Positions 45,958 to 55,398 of a DNA stretch of 64,000 nt are shown piece by piece. The stretch covers positions 62,001 through 126,000 of the forward strand of contig JAFDVI010000007.1 of NCBI GenBank assembly GCA_018269055.1, in the 5' to 3' direction. The position numbers and the translations under genes were made by a program. The notes beneath the pieces are model-generated. The model ran no database searches, had not been told where the DNA came from, and saw nothing but the letters and a program-made list of their open reading frames with translations. Each line of letters opens with the position of its first letter. The stretch's first letter is position 1. This DNA is from Acidobacteriota bacterium (lineage in GTDB: Bacteria > Acidobacteriota > Blastocatellia > RBC074).

Positions 45958-47301
45958 GTGAACCCCATGGAGCGTGCAAATGACAACGACGCGAAGCGGC
46001 GCGGCTGGTTGAACAGGTACAATCTCGGCAAACCGTTTTGGATTTTTTTGTGTACCTCCTGCCTGTTCAACTTCGGGATGTTCATCTTCGTGCTGCTTTA
46101 CAACCTGTACCTTCTCGACCTTGGCTACAAAGAAGATTTTCTGGGATGGGTGTCCAGCGCGGCGACGGCGGGCAACCTGTTGGGCGCGTTCGCAGTGGTC
46201 GCGCTCACCCGCCGGATTGGCCTGAAAACATCGGTCGTTGGCTTTTTTGCCACCATCGCGGTCGTCACGGCCCTGCGCGCTTTGGTCGTCGGTCAAGTGG
46301 CGCTGCTCGGCTTCGCGTTTCTCGCCGGGACATTGTTTGCGGTCTGGGCGGTTTCTTTCGCTGTTGTGATTGCGCAATTGACCACGGTTGAACAACGCCC
46401 CATCGCGTTCAGCATTTATCTGGCAACGGTGATTGGTGTAGGCGTTGTGGCAGATCCAATTGGCGGACGTTTGCCCGGACTGTTGTCGGCCTGGTTCGGT
46501 GCAGCTTCGGCAGCACAGGCCAAACAATGGGCTTTGCTTACGGCTTGCGCGTTGCTGTCGCTGGCCGTCTTTCCCGCATCGCGCCTGCGTCTGGCTCAAT
46601 CCGCAAACGATGAAAGAGTGCAGTATCCGCGAAGCTCTTTCGTGCTTCGCTTCATGATTGCGGTTGCGGCAATGAGCATCGCGACCGCCGCGTTCAACCC
46701 CTTTGCCAACGCATTCTTTTCGCAATACTTGCGAATGCCTGCCCACGACATCGGCCTGGTTTTTTCCGGCGGCCAGTTTGCGCAGGTCATTGCCATATTG
46801 CTTTCGCCGCTGATTCTGCGGCGGCTTGGACTGGTCTGGGGAGTGGCTGTGATGGAACTGGCGGCAGGGCTTTCGCTGTCGTTGCTGGCGACGGGGCCAC
46901 CAGCGACGATGGCGGCGCTGGGCTTTGCGGGTTACATGGCCTTTCAGTGGATGGACGAACCGGCAATGGAAAGTTTGTTGATGACGCGCGTACAACCACA
47001 CGAACGAAGCGGCGCGGCGGCAATGATGTATATGGTGATTTTTGCCGCCGGAGCCGTCAGTTCGCCCTTGGCCGGAAGAGGGATTACGCGCTTTGGTTAT
47101 CCGGCGGTCATGTGGGCGGCGGCGCTGTTGTTGTTGTTGGGCGGAATGCTGTTTGGCATCTTGCTGAAAAATGTCGAGCCTCAAGGAAAGCCAAAAGATG
47201 CATTGATGCGGGATGACGCCTCAAACGCCGATAACCGTTCCGCCTTTCATGGGAAATGCCCGTCTGACAATTGGGAGGTGAGAGATGGATGCGAAGGATA
47301 A
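45958..47301 (+). CDS. MFS transporter
   Basis: A 447-residue major facilitator superfamily permease with about 12 transmembrane segments. The first helix is FWIFLCTSCLFNFGMFIFVLLYNLYLLDLG, cited in outline (about residues 24-53). The conserved loop between helices 2 and 3 reads VALTRRIGLKTSVVG, a form of the G-x3-D-R/K-x-G-R motif that has lost its first half. The C-terminal tail is hydrophilic and extended (about 405-447). The start may be GTG at 45958 or ATG at 45967. It begins ten bases after the receptor stop and overlaps the GT29 gene by 17 bases. The substrate is unknown; context suggests a molecule taken up through the receptor or a glycan precursor. Confidence 0.88.
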   Translation: MNPMERANDNDAKRRGWLNRYNLGKPFWIFLCTSCLFNFGMFIFVLLYNLYLLDLGYKEDFLGWVSSAATAGNLLGAFAVVALTRRIGLKTSVVGFFATIAVVTALRALVVGQVALLGFAFLAGTLFAVWAVSFAVVIAQLTTVEQRPIAFSIYLATVIGVGVVADPIGGRLPGLLSAWFGAASAAQAKQWALLTACALLSLAVFPASRLRLAQSANDERVQYPRSSFVLRFMIAVAAMSIATAAFNPFANAFFSQYLRMPAHDIGLVFSGGQFAQVIAILLSPLILRRLGLVWGVAVMELAAGLSLSLLATGPPATMAALGFAGYMAFQWMDEPAMESLLMTRVQPHERSGAAAMMYMVIFAAGAVSSPLAGRGITRFGYPAVMWAAALLLLLGGMLFGILLKNVEPQGKPKDALMRDDASNADNRSAFHGKCPSDNWEVRDGCEG

Positions 47302-48121
47302 TTCGTTCCGTGCCGAAACGGATAGCTTCCCGACACGCCTCGCGCAACTCGAACTCGATCTTTCGTACCAGGAATTGCTCACAGGCAAAACCGTCGTTGT
47401 CGTGGGACCGTCGCAGACGCTGCTGGGAACCAGACAAGGCCGAATGATTGACGCGTATGATCTGGTGGTGCGGTTCAACGATGCCATCAAACATCTTCCC
47501 TTCACAAACGAACTGGCAGAAGACATTGGTTCCAGGCTGGATATTTTGTATTGCAACAATGATATTTTGGTGAACGGCATTCTCGGCCAAAACTTTGTCT
47601 CGCACGAACGGTTTGCACAAATCGCCAACCAGATGGGAATCAAATGGATTCTCAGCACAAATAACAATTTCAGCTACGAACTCGCCGCCACGAGCACGTA
47701 CAAATGCTTCGCGGAAGAACAGGAATTTCGGGGCTTTCTCATCCGACAAAACGTTTCTTCCCAATTCAACATGTTGTTTTCACTGCCTGACCTGATGGGA
47801 AAATGGTTGGGCGGTTACGTCGGCATGACGGGTTTCCTGGCGCTGGCGGATTTGCTGCGCTACGACATCGCCCGATTGCACATTGTCGGAATGACGTTTT
47901 ATCACCGCGGTGGACATTTGTTTCCCAGGCAAAGCGCCAACGATCAGCCGCGCGGAGTCCATCCCGGCGAACCGCCGACCGATGAAACCCGAGGCCACAA
48001 TTCTTATGCTGAACTGGAAGTGATGAAGACGCTGGCGCGCCATTTTCAGAACAAACTGATGCTTGATGCCGAGCTTCAGATGTTGTTGGAAGAAGATTTG
48101 GATTCGAGAGCTTCCCTGTAA
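47285..48121 (+). CDS. GT29-family glycosyltransferase (sialyltransferase-like)
   Basis: A 278-residue protein with the ordered motifs of glycosyltransferase family 29. The L motif is VVVVGPSQTLLGTRQG with MIDAYDLVVRFND (about residues 35-65; compare the family consensus VVGNSxxLxGSxxGxxIDxxDxVxRxN). The S motif is GYVGMTGFLALADLL with IARLHIVGMTFY (about 176-205). The VS motif H-x4-E is HNSYAE (about 238-243). There is no signal anchor, so it should act in the cytosol on a nucleotide-sugar donor, possibly CMP-linked. The Cys pair of animal enzymes is missing. GGAGG precedes the ATG; the gene overlaps the MFS gene by 17 bases and the convergent GT4 gene by 46 bases. Confidence 0.8.
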   Translation: MDAKDNSFRAETDSFPTRLAQLELDLSYQELLTGKTVVVVGPSQTLLGTRQGRMIDAYDLVVRFNDAIKHLPFTNELAEDIGSRLDILYCNNDILVNGILGQNFVSHERFAQIANQMGIKWILSTNNNFSYELAATSTYKCFAEEQEFRGFLIRQNVSSQFNMLFSLPDLMGKWLGGYVGMTGFLALADLLRYDIARLHIVGMTFYHRGGHLFPRQSANDQPRGVHPGEPPTDETRGHNSYAELEVMKTLARHFQNKLMLDAELQMLLEEDLDSRASL

Positions 48122-49272
48122 ACCTGAGCCAATCGCGCGGCCTGGTGACGGAGCGTAAAACCTTCAACCATCGTGGGTCGCGCTGCGTCGCCAAGCCGTT
48201 TCCGCAAGGAAGCATCATCCAGCAAAACCGTCAACCCCCGCGCCAAATCGTCAACCTCATCTGCTTCGACCAACCATCCGTTTTCGCCGTGCCGAATAAT
48301 TTCCGCAATTGCCTGATTGCGGCAGGCGACGATTGGTTTGCCCGTGGCCATTGCTTCCAGGTAAACGCATCCAAGCGCTTCTTCCTGGCTGGGCAAGGCG
48401 AAAATTGTGCAGCGCTGCATTGCCTGTGCCACCTCCTGGCGGCTACGGCGTCCCAGGAAAGCCACGCGTTCGGCAATGTTCAACTGTGCAGCCAGCGAGG
48501 TCAAAGCGTCCAGTTCCTGTCCTTCACCAACGATTTCAAGGCGCAATGCCGGATACTGAAGGGCAACCTTGGCGAACGCGCGCAGCATCAACGACAGCCT
48601 TTTGACCGGCGCAAGCCGCGCAACACTGAGAATTGTCGGAGCGGCAGGTTCATCATCAAAACAAGGCTTGAACAGTTCCGTATCAACACCGTTATAAACC
48701 ACCGCCGTTCGCGCAGCCTGGCCCACCACATTGGCAATCTCTCGCTGCACCGCAACGCTGACACAGATGTTTTGATCCGCCCGCCGATAAACCCGGCGTG
48801 AAGCTCTGTCGCACCACCATCGCGACAGCCCTTGTTCCCTGCCAGTGGAAAACGCGTCCATGCCATGAATCGTCACTACAAACGGGATGCCCAGATCGCG
48901 CGCCAAATGCGCCGCCGGTTGCCCGCAAGGCAATGCGCAATGCGCGTGAATCAGATCAATTCGCCGTTCGCGATGAAGGCGTCGCACCAGCCCTGCCAGC
49001 CGTAAATACAGCATTGGCCCCCAACTGGCGTAAGCCGCACGACCCGGCAGTTGCCAATGCCGCACCCAGATTGCGCGCGGCTCAGTTTCATCGGATGCGA
49101 TGAAGTCGCGCGAAATGGGTTTGGCGGCAATGACTGTTGAGTGAACACCGAATTCCGATAAATACCTGAGCGGTTCGGCGACGAACGGGCCATCGGCTTC
49201 ATTGCCCTTGTGAGGATAAAAGGGCGTCAGCGTCAGCACATGCAGCGATGGTTGCGCGGTGAGCTGGGACAT
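48076..49272 (-). CDS. GT4-family glycosyltransferase
   Basis: A 398-residue GT-B retaining glycosyltransferase. The N-terminal half has HVLTLTPFYPHKGNEADGPFV and HAHCALPCGQPAAHLARDLGIPFVVTIHGMD in outline; the C-terminal half has TILSVARLAPVKRL (donor half), RVAFLGRRSRQEVA and the E-x7-E motif EALGCVYLE with MATGKPIVACRN. It adds a sugar to a lipid-linked or polysaccharide acceptor at the inner face of the membrane. The ATG directly abuts the TGA of the Tat-exported TIM-barrel gene (TGAATG), so translation may be coupled. Its 3' end overlaps the GT29 gene on the other strand by 46 coding bases. Confidence 0.93.
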   Translation of the reverse strand: MSQLTAQPSLHVLTLTPFYPHKGNEADGPFVAEPLRYLSEFGVHSTVIAAKPISRDFIASDETEPRAIWVRHWQLPGRAAYASWGPMLYLRLAGLVRRLHRERRIDLIHAHCALPCGQPAAHLARDLGIPFVVTIHGMDAFSTGREQGLSRWWCDRASRRVYRRADQNICVSVAVQREIANVVGQAARTAVVYNGVDTELFKPCFDDEPAAPTILSVARLAPVKRLSLMLRAFAKVALQYPALRLEIVGEGQELDALTSLAAQLNIAERVAFLGRRSRQEVAQAMQRCTIFALPSQEEALGCVYLEAMATGKPIVACRNQAIAEIIRHGENGWLVEADEVDDLARGLTVLLDDASLRKRLGDAARPTMVEGFTLRHQAARLAQVYREALESKSSSNNI

Positions 49273-50124
49273 TCAGACCTTCAACGTCTTCAGATACGCG
49301 ACGCCGTCTTTCGTCATTTCCATGTTTTGTTCGACGAAGTAATTTTTGACGCCGCCGGTTTTGGCTGCGGTGAAGACTTTTTTCCAATCAATGCTGCCTT
49401 TGCCCACGGCGACCAGCGTCTTGGTTTCCGGGTTCCAGTCCTGCAAATGCATCGAGATAAACCGTCCCGGATACTTCGTGAAATACTCCGCCGCATCGAA
49501 GCCGTTTCGGATCGTGGACATCTGGAACTGAAACTTGACCAGTTTTGGATCGAGCAATTCCATCAGGATGTCGTAGGTTCGCTTGCCTTCGACTGACGAA
49601 ACTTCAAATCCTTCGTTGTGCAGTCCCTGCTGGATGCCCGCTTTGGCGGCCACGGCAGCGATTTTGTTGTATTCCTCTGCCGCCTTTTTCACCACATCCA
49701 TCGTGGGATTATTTCCTGCCCCCAGCGTCGCCGTCAGCATTTGTCTAATGCCAACGTCTTTGGCCCAGGCAATGCTCGCTTCCTGCGATTGCCGGAGCTC
49801 CTTCATGCTGAAATGGCAGCTTTCACATTTCAGGCCGTGATCGGCCAGGATTTTTTTGACTTCCTTGCCATTCGTCAGCCCGGAAAATTCGGCGTACCCG
49901 AACGGCGAACACAACTCGATGCGTTGAATGCCCAATTCAACGAACTGCTTCAGCAGTGCGGGAAAGTCTTGTTTCAACAGCGCGCGGTGCGGATAGGTTT
50001 GGCTGCCAATTGGCAAGCCAAGTGGTTTGGCTTGGGGTTCAACTGCATTCGTGGCCAGGAATCCGACTACCGCTGTGTTTGCAGCAGCCTTCTTGAAAAA
50101 CTCTCGTCTTGAAATCGCAGTCAT
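49273..50124 (-). CDS. Tat-exported sugar phosphate isomerase/epimerase-like TIM barrel
   Basis: A 283-residue xylose isomerase-like TIM-barrel protein with a twin-arginine signal (ISRREFFKKAAANTAVVGFLA, residues 4-24). The mature part begins LGLPIGSQTYPHRALLKQDFPALLKQFVELGIQRIELCSPFGY in outline and contains QGLHNEGFE (Glu ligand region), VKFQFQMSTIRNGFD, FISMHLQDWN and KNYFVEQNME, consistent with a metal site. Similar Tat-exported proteins work with Gfo/Idh/MocA oxidoreductases in 3-keto-sugar metabolism. Such an oxidoreductase gene lies 158 bp upstream on the same strand. The reaction is inferred. Confidence 0.9.
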   Translation of the reverse strand: MTAISRREFFKKAAANTAVVGFLATNAVEPQAKPLGLPIGSQTYPHRALLKQDFPALLKQFVELGIQRIELCSPFGYAEFSGLTNGKEVKKILADHGLKCESCHFSMKELRQSQEASIAWAKDVGIRQMLTATLGAGNNPTMDVVKKAAEEYNKIAAVAAKAGIQQGLHNEGFEVSSVEGKRTYDILMELLDPKLVKFQFQMSTIRNGFDAAEYFTKYPGRFISMHLQDWNPETKTLVAVGKGSIDWKKVFTAAKTGGVKNYFVEQNMEMTKDGVAYLKTLKV

Positions 50125-50148
50125 TCTGTTCTCCTCGGAAAATGTAGA

Positions 50149-50220
50149 GCAACCTGCCGAGGTTGCGTTGTTCTTGGCAAAATTGAGTTAAGGAAGCGGC
50201 GCAACCATGGCTGGTTGCGC
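50149..50220. repeat. Two related hairpins (GCAACC/GGTTGC)
   Basis: GCAACCT-GCCG-AGGTTGC (50149-50166) and GCGCAACCA-TGGC-TGGTTGCGC (50199-50220) share the GCAACC core. The second is flanked by GGAAG and CTTCC, which lengthens the stem. They fill the gap between two Tat-exported protein genes; they look like REP-type elements and may also terminate the upstream transcript. Confidence 0.65.
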
Positions 50221-50282
50221 TACTTCCACCGCGCGATTTTCATTGTTTTAAGCCATTGCAACGCGACATGGGCAATTACTTG

Positions 50283-51836
<1,554 letters not shown>

Positions 51837-52090
51837 TGCTCGACTCCTAACGGGTTCGGTTACTTGCGTTCTTTGACCTGGGACTTCACGAACGGAATCC
51901 CGGAAGAAGATGGTTGCCTACGGATTTAACGATCTTGAGATTTGGAAATCTAACCGTGCAATAATGACGACCTCTTGCCAACATCATACGGCATGGATTG
52001 AACCGACGTTACAAAAGATTCTGGCTGGGAGGATTTTGACTCATCGGAAGCAGCTTTTAGAATGAACGCGCGACAAGGAGAAGGAAAACC

Positions 52091-53143
52091 ATGTTCATCG
52101 CAGTTTCAGACCAACCAATCCCGAATGATTTCGCCGTCCGGGCAATTCACGGAACAATGGATGTCCGGGAGCCATTCGACGGCGAAGCAGAGTATGTGAC
52201 ACTCAGCGCCCCCGGTTTGCAAAAGAAGATCGTCGTAAAAAGGAAGAAAGCCCCGGCCAAAAAGCCCAAGCCGCGCGTCAAAAACTCCAGGCTGATTCGC
52301 CGAAAATCCGTCGCGAAAAAACTCCCCTCCATGCCGCCTCTTCCTGAAAATGGATGGGGACGATTGATGAAACGACTGGAAAAGGACGGCGTTTCTCCGC
52401 AACAAGTGCAGGCGGTTTACTTAAGCAGCCAGATGCCGGAATTTCGCCGCGTGGCTTTTAAGCTCAATCCGCAGGAATCGCCGCACATTTACGCGGGCCA
52501 TATCACGCCCATACGGATTGATCGAGCCGCAACATTTCTCAAAACCTACGAACAAACCTTCAAGAAAGCCGAGCGCGACACGGGCGTGGATCATTACCTG
52601 GTCGCCGCCATCATTTCGGTGGAAAGCGATTGCGGCCTGAATTTCGGCAGGCAATTGGTTGTCAATCGCCTGTCGCGACTGGCAAACATCGCCGAAGAAC
52701 AGAATCTGGATTACGTCTTTGCGAAACTCAAAGCGGATGACAGTAGCGTCACGCGCCAGCAAGTGGCCCAGCGAGCGTTTGTGCTGGAGGAAATCTTTTA
52801 TCCTCAGGTGCTGGCCCTGTTTCAACTGGCGCAAAAACAGAAAATTTCCATCCTGGGATTGCGCGGCTCAACCGCAGGCGGAATTGGCTATCCGCAGTTT
52901 CTCCCCCTGCCCTGGAAAACGTTTGGCAAGGACGGCAACCGCGACGGCGTCGTTTCCCTTTTTCAACCCGATGACGCCATTCTTTCCTGTGCAGAGTACC
53001 TGAAAAAGTACGGGTGGAAACCGGGAGCTTCGGAAGCGGAGCAATTCGAAGCGCTCAGAGCCTACAACAACAGCAGAGCGTATGCCGAAGCCGTCTTCAG
53101 AGTCCGCGATCTTTTGCGCGAGAAAGACATGTCCGGGAAATAA
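52091..53143 (+). CDS. Lytic murein transglycosylase B-like (SLT_2)
   Basis: A 350-residue protein whose C-terminal 230 residues match MltB-type lytic transglycosylases, which cleave the glycan strand to 1,6-anhydro products. The catalytic Glu is in VAAIISVESDCGLNFG (Glu178 or so), followed by the family elements NRLSRLANIAE, LRGSTAGGIGYPQFLP, FQPDDAILSCAEYLKKYGWKPG and AYNNSRAYAEAV. The first 60-75 residues hold no signal peptide and include a run of Lys/Arg (KKIVVKRKKAPAKKPKP), which is odd for an enzyme that needs to reach the periplasm. GAAGGAAAA precedes the ATG. A strong terminator follows. Confidence 0.88.
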   Translation: MFIAVSDQPIPNDFAVRAIHGTMDVREPFDGEAEYVTLSAPGLQKKIVVKRKKAPAKKPKPRVKNSRLIRRKSVAKKLPSMPPLPENGWGRLMKRLEKDGVSPQQVQAVYLSSQMPEFRRVAFKLNPQESPHIYAGHITPIRIDRAATFLKTYEQTFKKAERDTGVDHYLVAAIISVESDCGLNFGRQLVVNRLSRLANIAEEQNLDYVFAKLKADDSSVTRQQVAQRAFVLEEIFYPQVLALFQLAQKQKISILGLRGSTAGGIGYPQFLPLPWKTFGKDGNRDGVVSLFQPDDAILSCAEYLKKYGWKPGASEAEQFEALRAYNNSRAYAEAVFRVRDLLREKDMSGK

Positions 53144-53164
53144 GAATCAAGAATTTACATTTTC

Positions 53165-53204
53165 CCGCAGCCAACAGAGATGCGAACATCTCTGTTGGCT
53201 GCGG
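53165..53204 (+). terminator. Strong hairpin terminator, 18-bp stem with CGAA loop
   Basis: Arms 53165-53182 and 53187-53204 are perfectly complementary around the tetraloop CGAA, 21 bp after the transglycosylase stop. Only a short TTT follows, but stem strength is exceptional. Confidence 0.8.
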
Positions 53205-53296
53205 TTTGGCATGCCAGCGCCAACCAAACCCATCTTTTCAAAATCGCATTGCTTTTACTTCCGTCACACTGCGGTTCATCCCAAAACACTGCGCAA

Positions 53297-53378
53297 ATTG
53301 GCAGGGTAAAATTGGCCCACAATTGGCTGTTTACCAAACCGAGCCAATCACTAAAATGGCCTATACAACTAAGCCAAT
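53297..53378. promoter_or_regulatory. Cluster of five ATTGGC/GCCAAT half-sites upstream of the MocR gene
   Basis: Exact ATTGGC at 53297-53302, 53311-53316 and 53322-53327, then the inverted form GCCAAT at 53343-53348 and 53373-53378; a near copy ATGGCC is at 53356-53361. All lie within 100 bp upstream of the regulator's GTG. Since MocR/GabR regulators bind repeated half-sites near their own promoter, this is a good candidate autoregulatory operator. Confidence 0.6.
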
Positions 53379-53394
53379 ATCGAAAGGATGAATT

Positions 53395-54912
53395 GTGATT
53401 ATCGAGCTTGATCGTCAGAACCACGCGCCGCTGTACACACAGATTGCCGCCCAGGTGCGCCAGTTGATCCGCAACGGCGCACTGAAGATCGGAGACCGGC
53501 TGCCACCCAATCGCTCGCTGGCCAAATCGCTGGGCGTCAATCGCAGCACTGTGGCAACGGCTTACGATGAATTGTTGGCCGATGGGCTGATCGTTTCGCG
53601 CATCGGCAGCGGCACGTTTGTCGCGGCGGTGCCTGTGCAACCGAGCGCGAAGGAAACCACGACAACGCCGTCGTTTGCGCCCCTGAACTGGGAAGCCGTG
53701 TTGCCGGAATTGCGATTGGATGAATGGCTGGCCAATCGTGACGCCGCGCAACGCTCTGATTGCGTAGCGTTCACGCATGCGCTGCCCGCACCGGAATTGT
53801 TTCCGCTGGATGAGTTTCGCCGGTCGGTCGAACGCGTCCTGCGTCGCGAAGGACGCAACCTGCTGCAACTCGGCGCAAGTTGCGGGTACGAACCGTTGCA
53901 ACAATACCTGTTGCAACAACTGGCGCTTTGCGGAATTCGCGCCGCTGAGGAAGAGATTTTGTTGACCAGCGGTTGCCAGCAGGCGCTGGATTTATTGCGC
54001 CAGGTATTGCTGCAACCGGGCGATGAAATCGTTATTGAGAACCCAACATATCCCGGCGCAATCAGTTTGTTTTGCCAGTCGCAATACAAATTCATCAACG
54101 TGCCGGTCGGCGCTCAGGGGATTAATCTGGATGCGTTGGAAGATGTGTTGCGACGCCGCAGGCCGAAACTCATTTACCTGGTTCCCACGTTCCAGAATCC
54201 AACCGGCGTGACAATGGATTTGGCCGCGAGGCGGCGTCTGATTGAATTGGCTGCGCAATATCGCGTCCCGCTGGTGGAAGACGAAATTTACCGCGACTTG
54301 CGATATGACGGCGCGGCGCTGCCTTCGCTGAAAGCATTGGATCCATACGGCGCAGTGATTTACCTCAACAGCGTTTCCAAAATCGGGTTTCCAGGATTGC
54401 GCGTCGGTTGGGTGGTTGCGCCGCGTTTGTTGATCCAGCATCTGCTGGCGCTCAAACAGCGATCCGATTTGCACGGAAATTTGCTGGCGCAAGCAGCGCT
54501 CGCCGATTTCGCGCGCCACGGGCTGCTCAACAAACACATCCTGCGTTGCCGCCGCAGTTATGTTCAGCGACGCGATGCAATGCTGGAATCACTGCAAAAG
54601 TTCTTCCCGCGTGAATCGAACTGGACTGCGCCTGAAGGCGGGATGGCCATTTGGGTGCAATTGCCGGAAGGCGTGAGCGCCGACGAATTGCAAACGCAAG
54701 CGCGAACGCAAGGCATTTACTTCACGCCTGGATCGCGATTTTATGCCAGCGGCGCGCGGGCCAACACGTTGCGCCTTTCGTTCACCATGGTGACGGCGCC
54801 GCAGATCGAAGCTGGCGTGAAATCCCTGGGCAAGCTGGTGGAAAAACAGATGACAACCGCACAACCGGATCGTTCAACGCAAAACTTGCTGGCGCGTAAG
54901 GCGCTGGTGTGA
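53395..54912 (+). CDS. MocR/GabR-type transcriptional regulator (GntR helix-turn-helix plus aminotransferase domain)
   Basis: A 505-residue regulator. Residues 10-75 are a GntR winged helix (YTQIAAQVRQLIRNGALKIGDRLPPNRSLAKSLGVNRSTVATAYDELLADGLI in outline). After a linker, residues about 105-490 form a fold-type I aminotransferase domain. It keeps a pyridoxal phosphate Lys in NSVSKIGFPGLRVGW (near 329), NPTYPG, PTFQNPTG (PLP-ring Asn) and DEIYRDL. MocR proteins bind PLP and an amino compound to switch transcription. The start is GTG at 53395 with AAAGGAT upstream. The next genes on the strand are a lumazine-binding-like protein and a PLP-dependent decarboxylase, which could be its targets. 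Confidence 0.95.
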   Translation: MIIELDRQNHAPLYTQIAAQVRQLIRNGALKIGDRLPPNRSLAKSLGVNRSTVATAYDELLADGLIVSRIGSGTFVAAVPVQPSAKETTTTPSFAPLNWEAVLPELRLDEWLANRDAAQRSDCVAFTHALPAPELFPLDEFRRSVERVLRREGRNLLQLGASCGYEPLQQYLLQQLALCGIRAAEEEILLTSGCQQALDLLRQVLLQPGDEIVIENPTYPGAISLFCQSQYKFINVPVGAQGINLDALEDVLRRRRPKLIYLVPTFQNPTGVTMDLAARRRLIELAAQYRVPLVEDEIYRDLRYDGAALPSLKALDPYGAVIYLNSVSKIGFPGLRVGWVVAPRLLIQHLLALKQRSDLHGNLLAQAALADFARHGLLNKHILRCRRSYVQRRDAMLESLQKFFPRESNWTAPEGGMAIWVQLPEGVSADELQTQARTQGIYFTPGSRFYASGARANTLRLSFTMVTAPQIEAGVKSLGKLVEKQMTTAQPDRSTQNLLARKALV

Positions 54913-54940
54913 CATCCAACATTTCCAGAGGAGAATCAAC

Positions 54941-55396
54941 ATGCAAAAAGCATTTCAACCGTTGCTGCTTGGATTGGCGTTACTCTTTTTGACCGCCGGT
55001 ACGACTCACGCGCAAACCGCTGCTGACCGCGAAGCGATCAAGCAAACCGCGCTGGATTACATCGAAGGGTATTACGACGGAAACGCCGAGCGAATGGAGC
55101 GAGCCTTGCACCCTGACCTGGCCAAACGCATCGTTCGTACCGATTCATCAACGGGAAAAAATAAGCTGGAAAACATGACGGCTCAGCGCTTGGTGCAGAT
55201 CACACAGATGCGGCAAGGCCGTCCCACGCCAAAAGAAAAACAGCAGAAAGACGTTACGATCCTCGATGTGTTCGAAAACGCGGCCACTGTGAAAATTGTC
55301 GCGGCGGATTGGATTGATTACCTGCACGTGTCGAAGTTCGACGGGCGTTGGGTTATCGTCAATGTGCTATGGGAAATGAAACCAGTGAAAAAGTGA
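54941..55396 (+). CDS. Secreted lumazine-binding-like protein (NTF2 fold)
   Basis: A 151-residue exported protein. The signal peptide is FQPLLLGLALLFLTAGTTHAQ. The mature domain begins DREAIKQTALDYIEGYYDGNAERMERALHPDLAKRIV (key YIEGYYDGNAERMERALHP), the hallmark of the putative lumazine-binding family, then strands VTILDVFENAATVKIVAADWIDYLHVSKFDGRWVIVNVLWEM in outline. It probably binds a small molecule in the periplasm. AGAGGAG lies upstream. The stop is directly followed by the decarboxylase start (TGAAAATG), suggesting coupled translation. Confidence 0.9.
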   Translation: MQKAFQPLLLGLALLFLTAGTTHAQTAADREAIKQTALDYIEGYYDGNAERMERALHPDLAKRIVRTDSSTGKNKLENMTAQRLVQITQMRQGRPTPKEKQQKDVTILDVFENAATVKIVAADWIDYLHVSKFDGRWVIVNVLWEMKPVKK

Positions 55397-55398
55397 AA

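Noticed and set aside
45442-47184. 580-codon open frame antisense to the MFS transporter
   Set aside because: Composition is Arg/Gln/His-rich with no recognisable domain, and the opposite strand encodes a clear 12-helix transporter.
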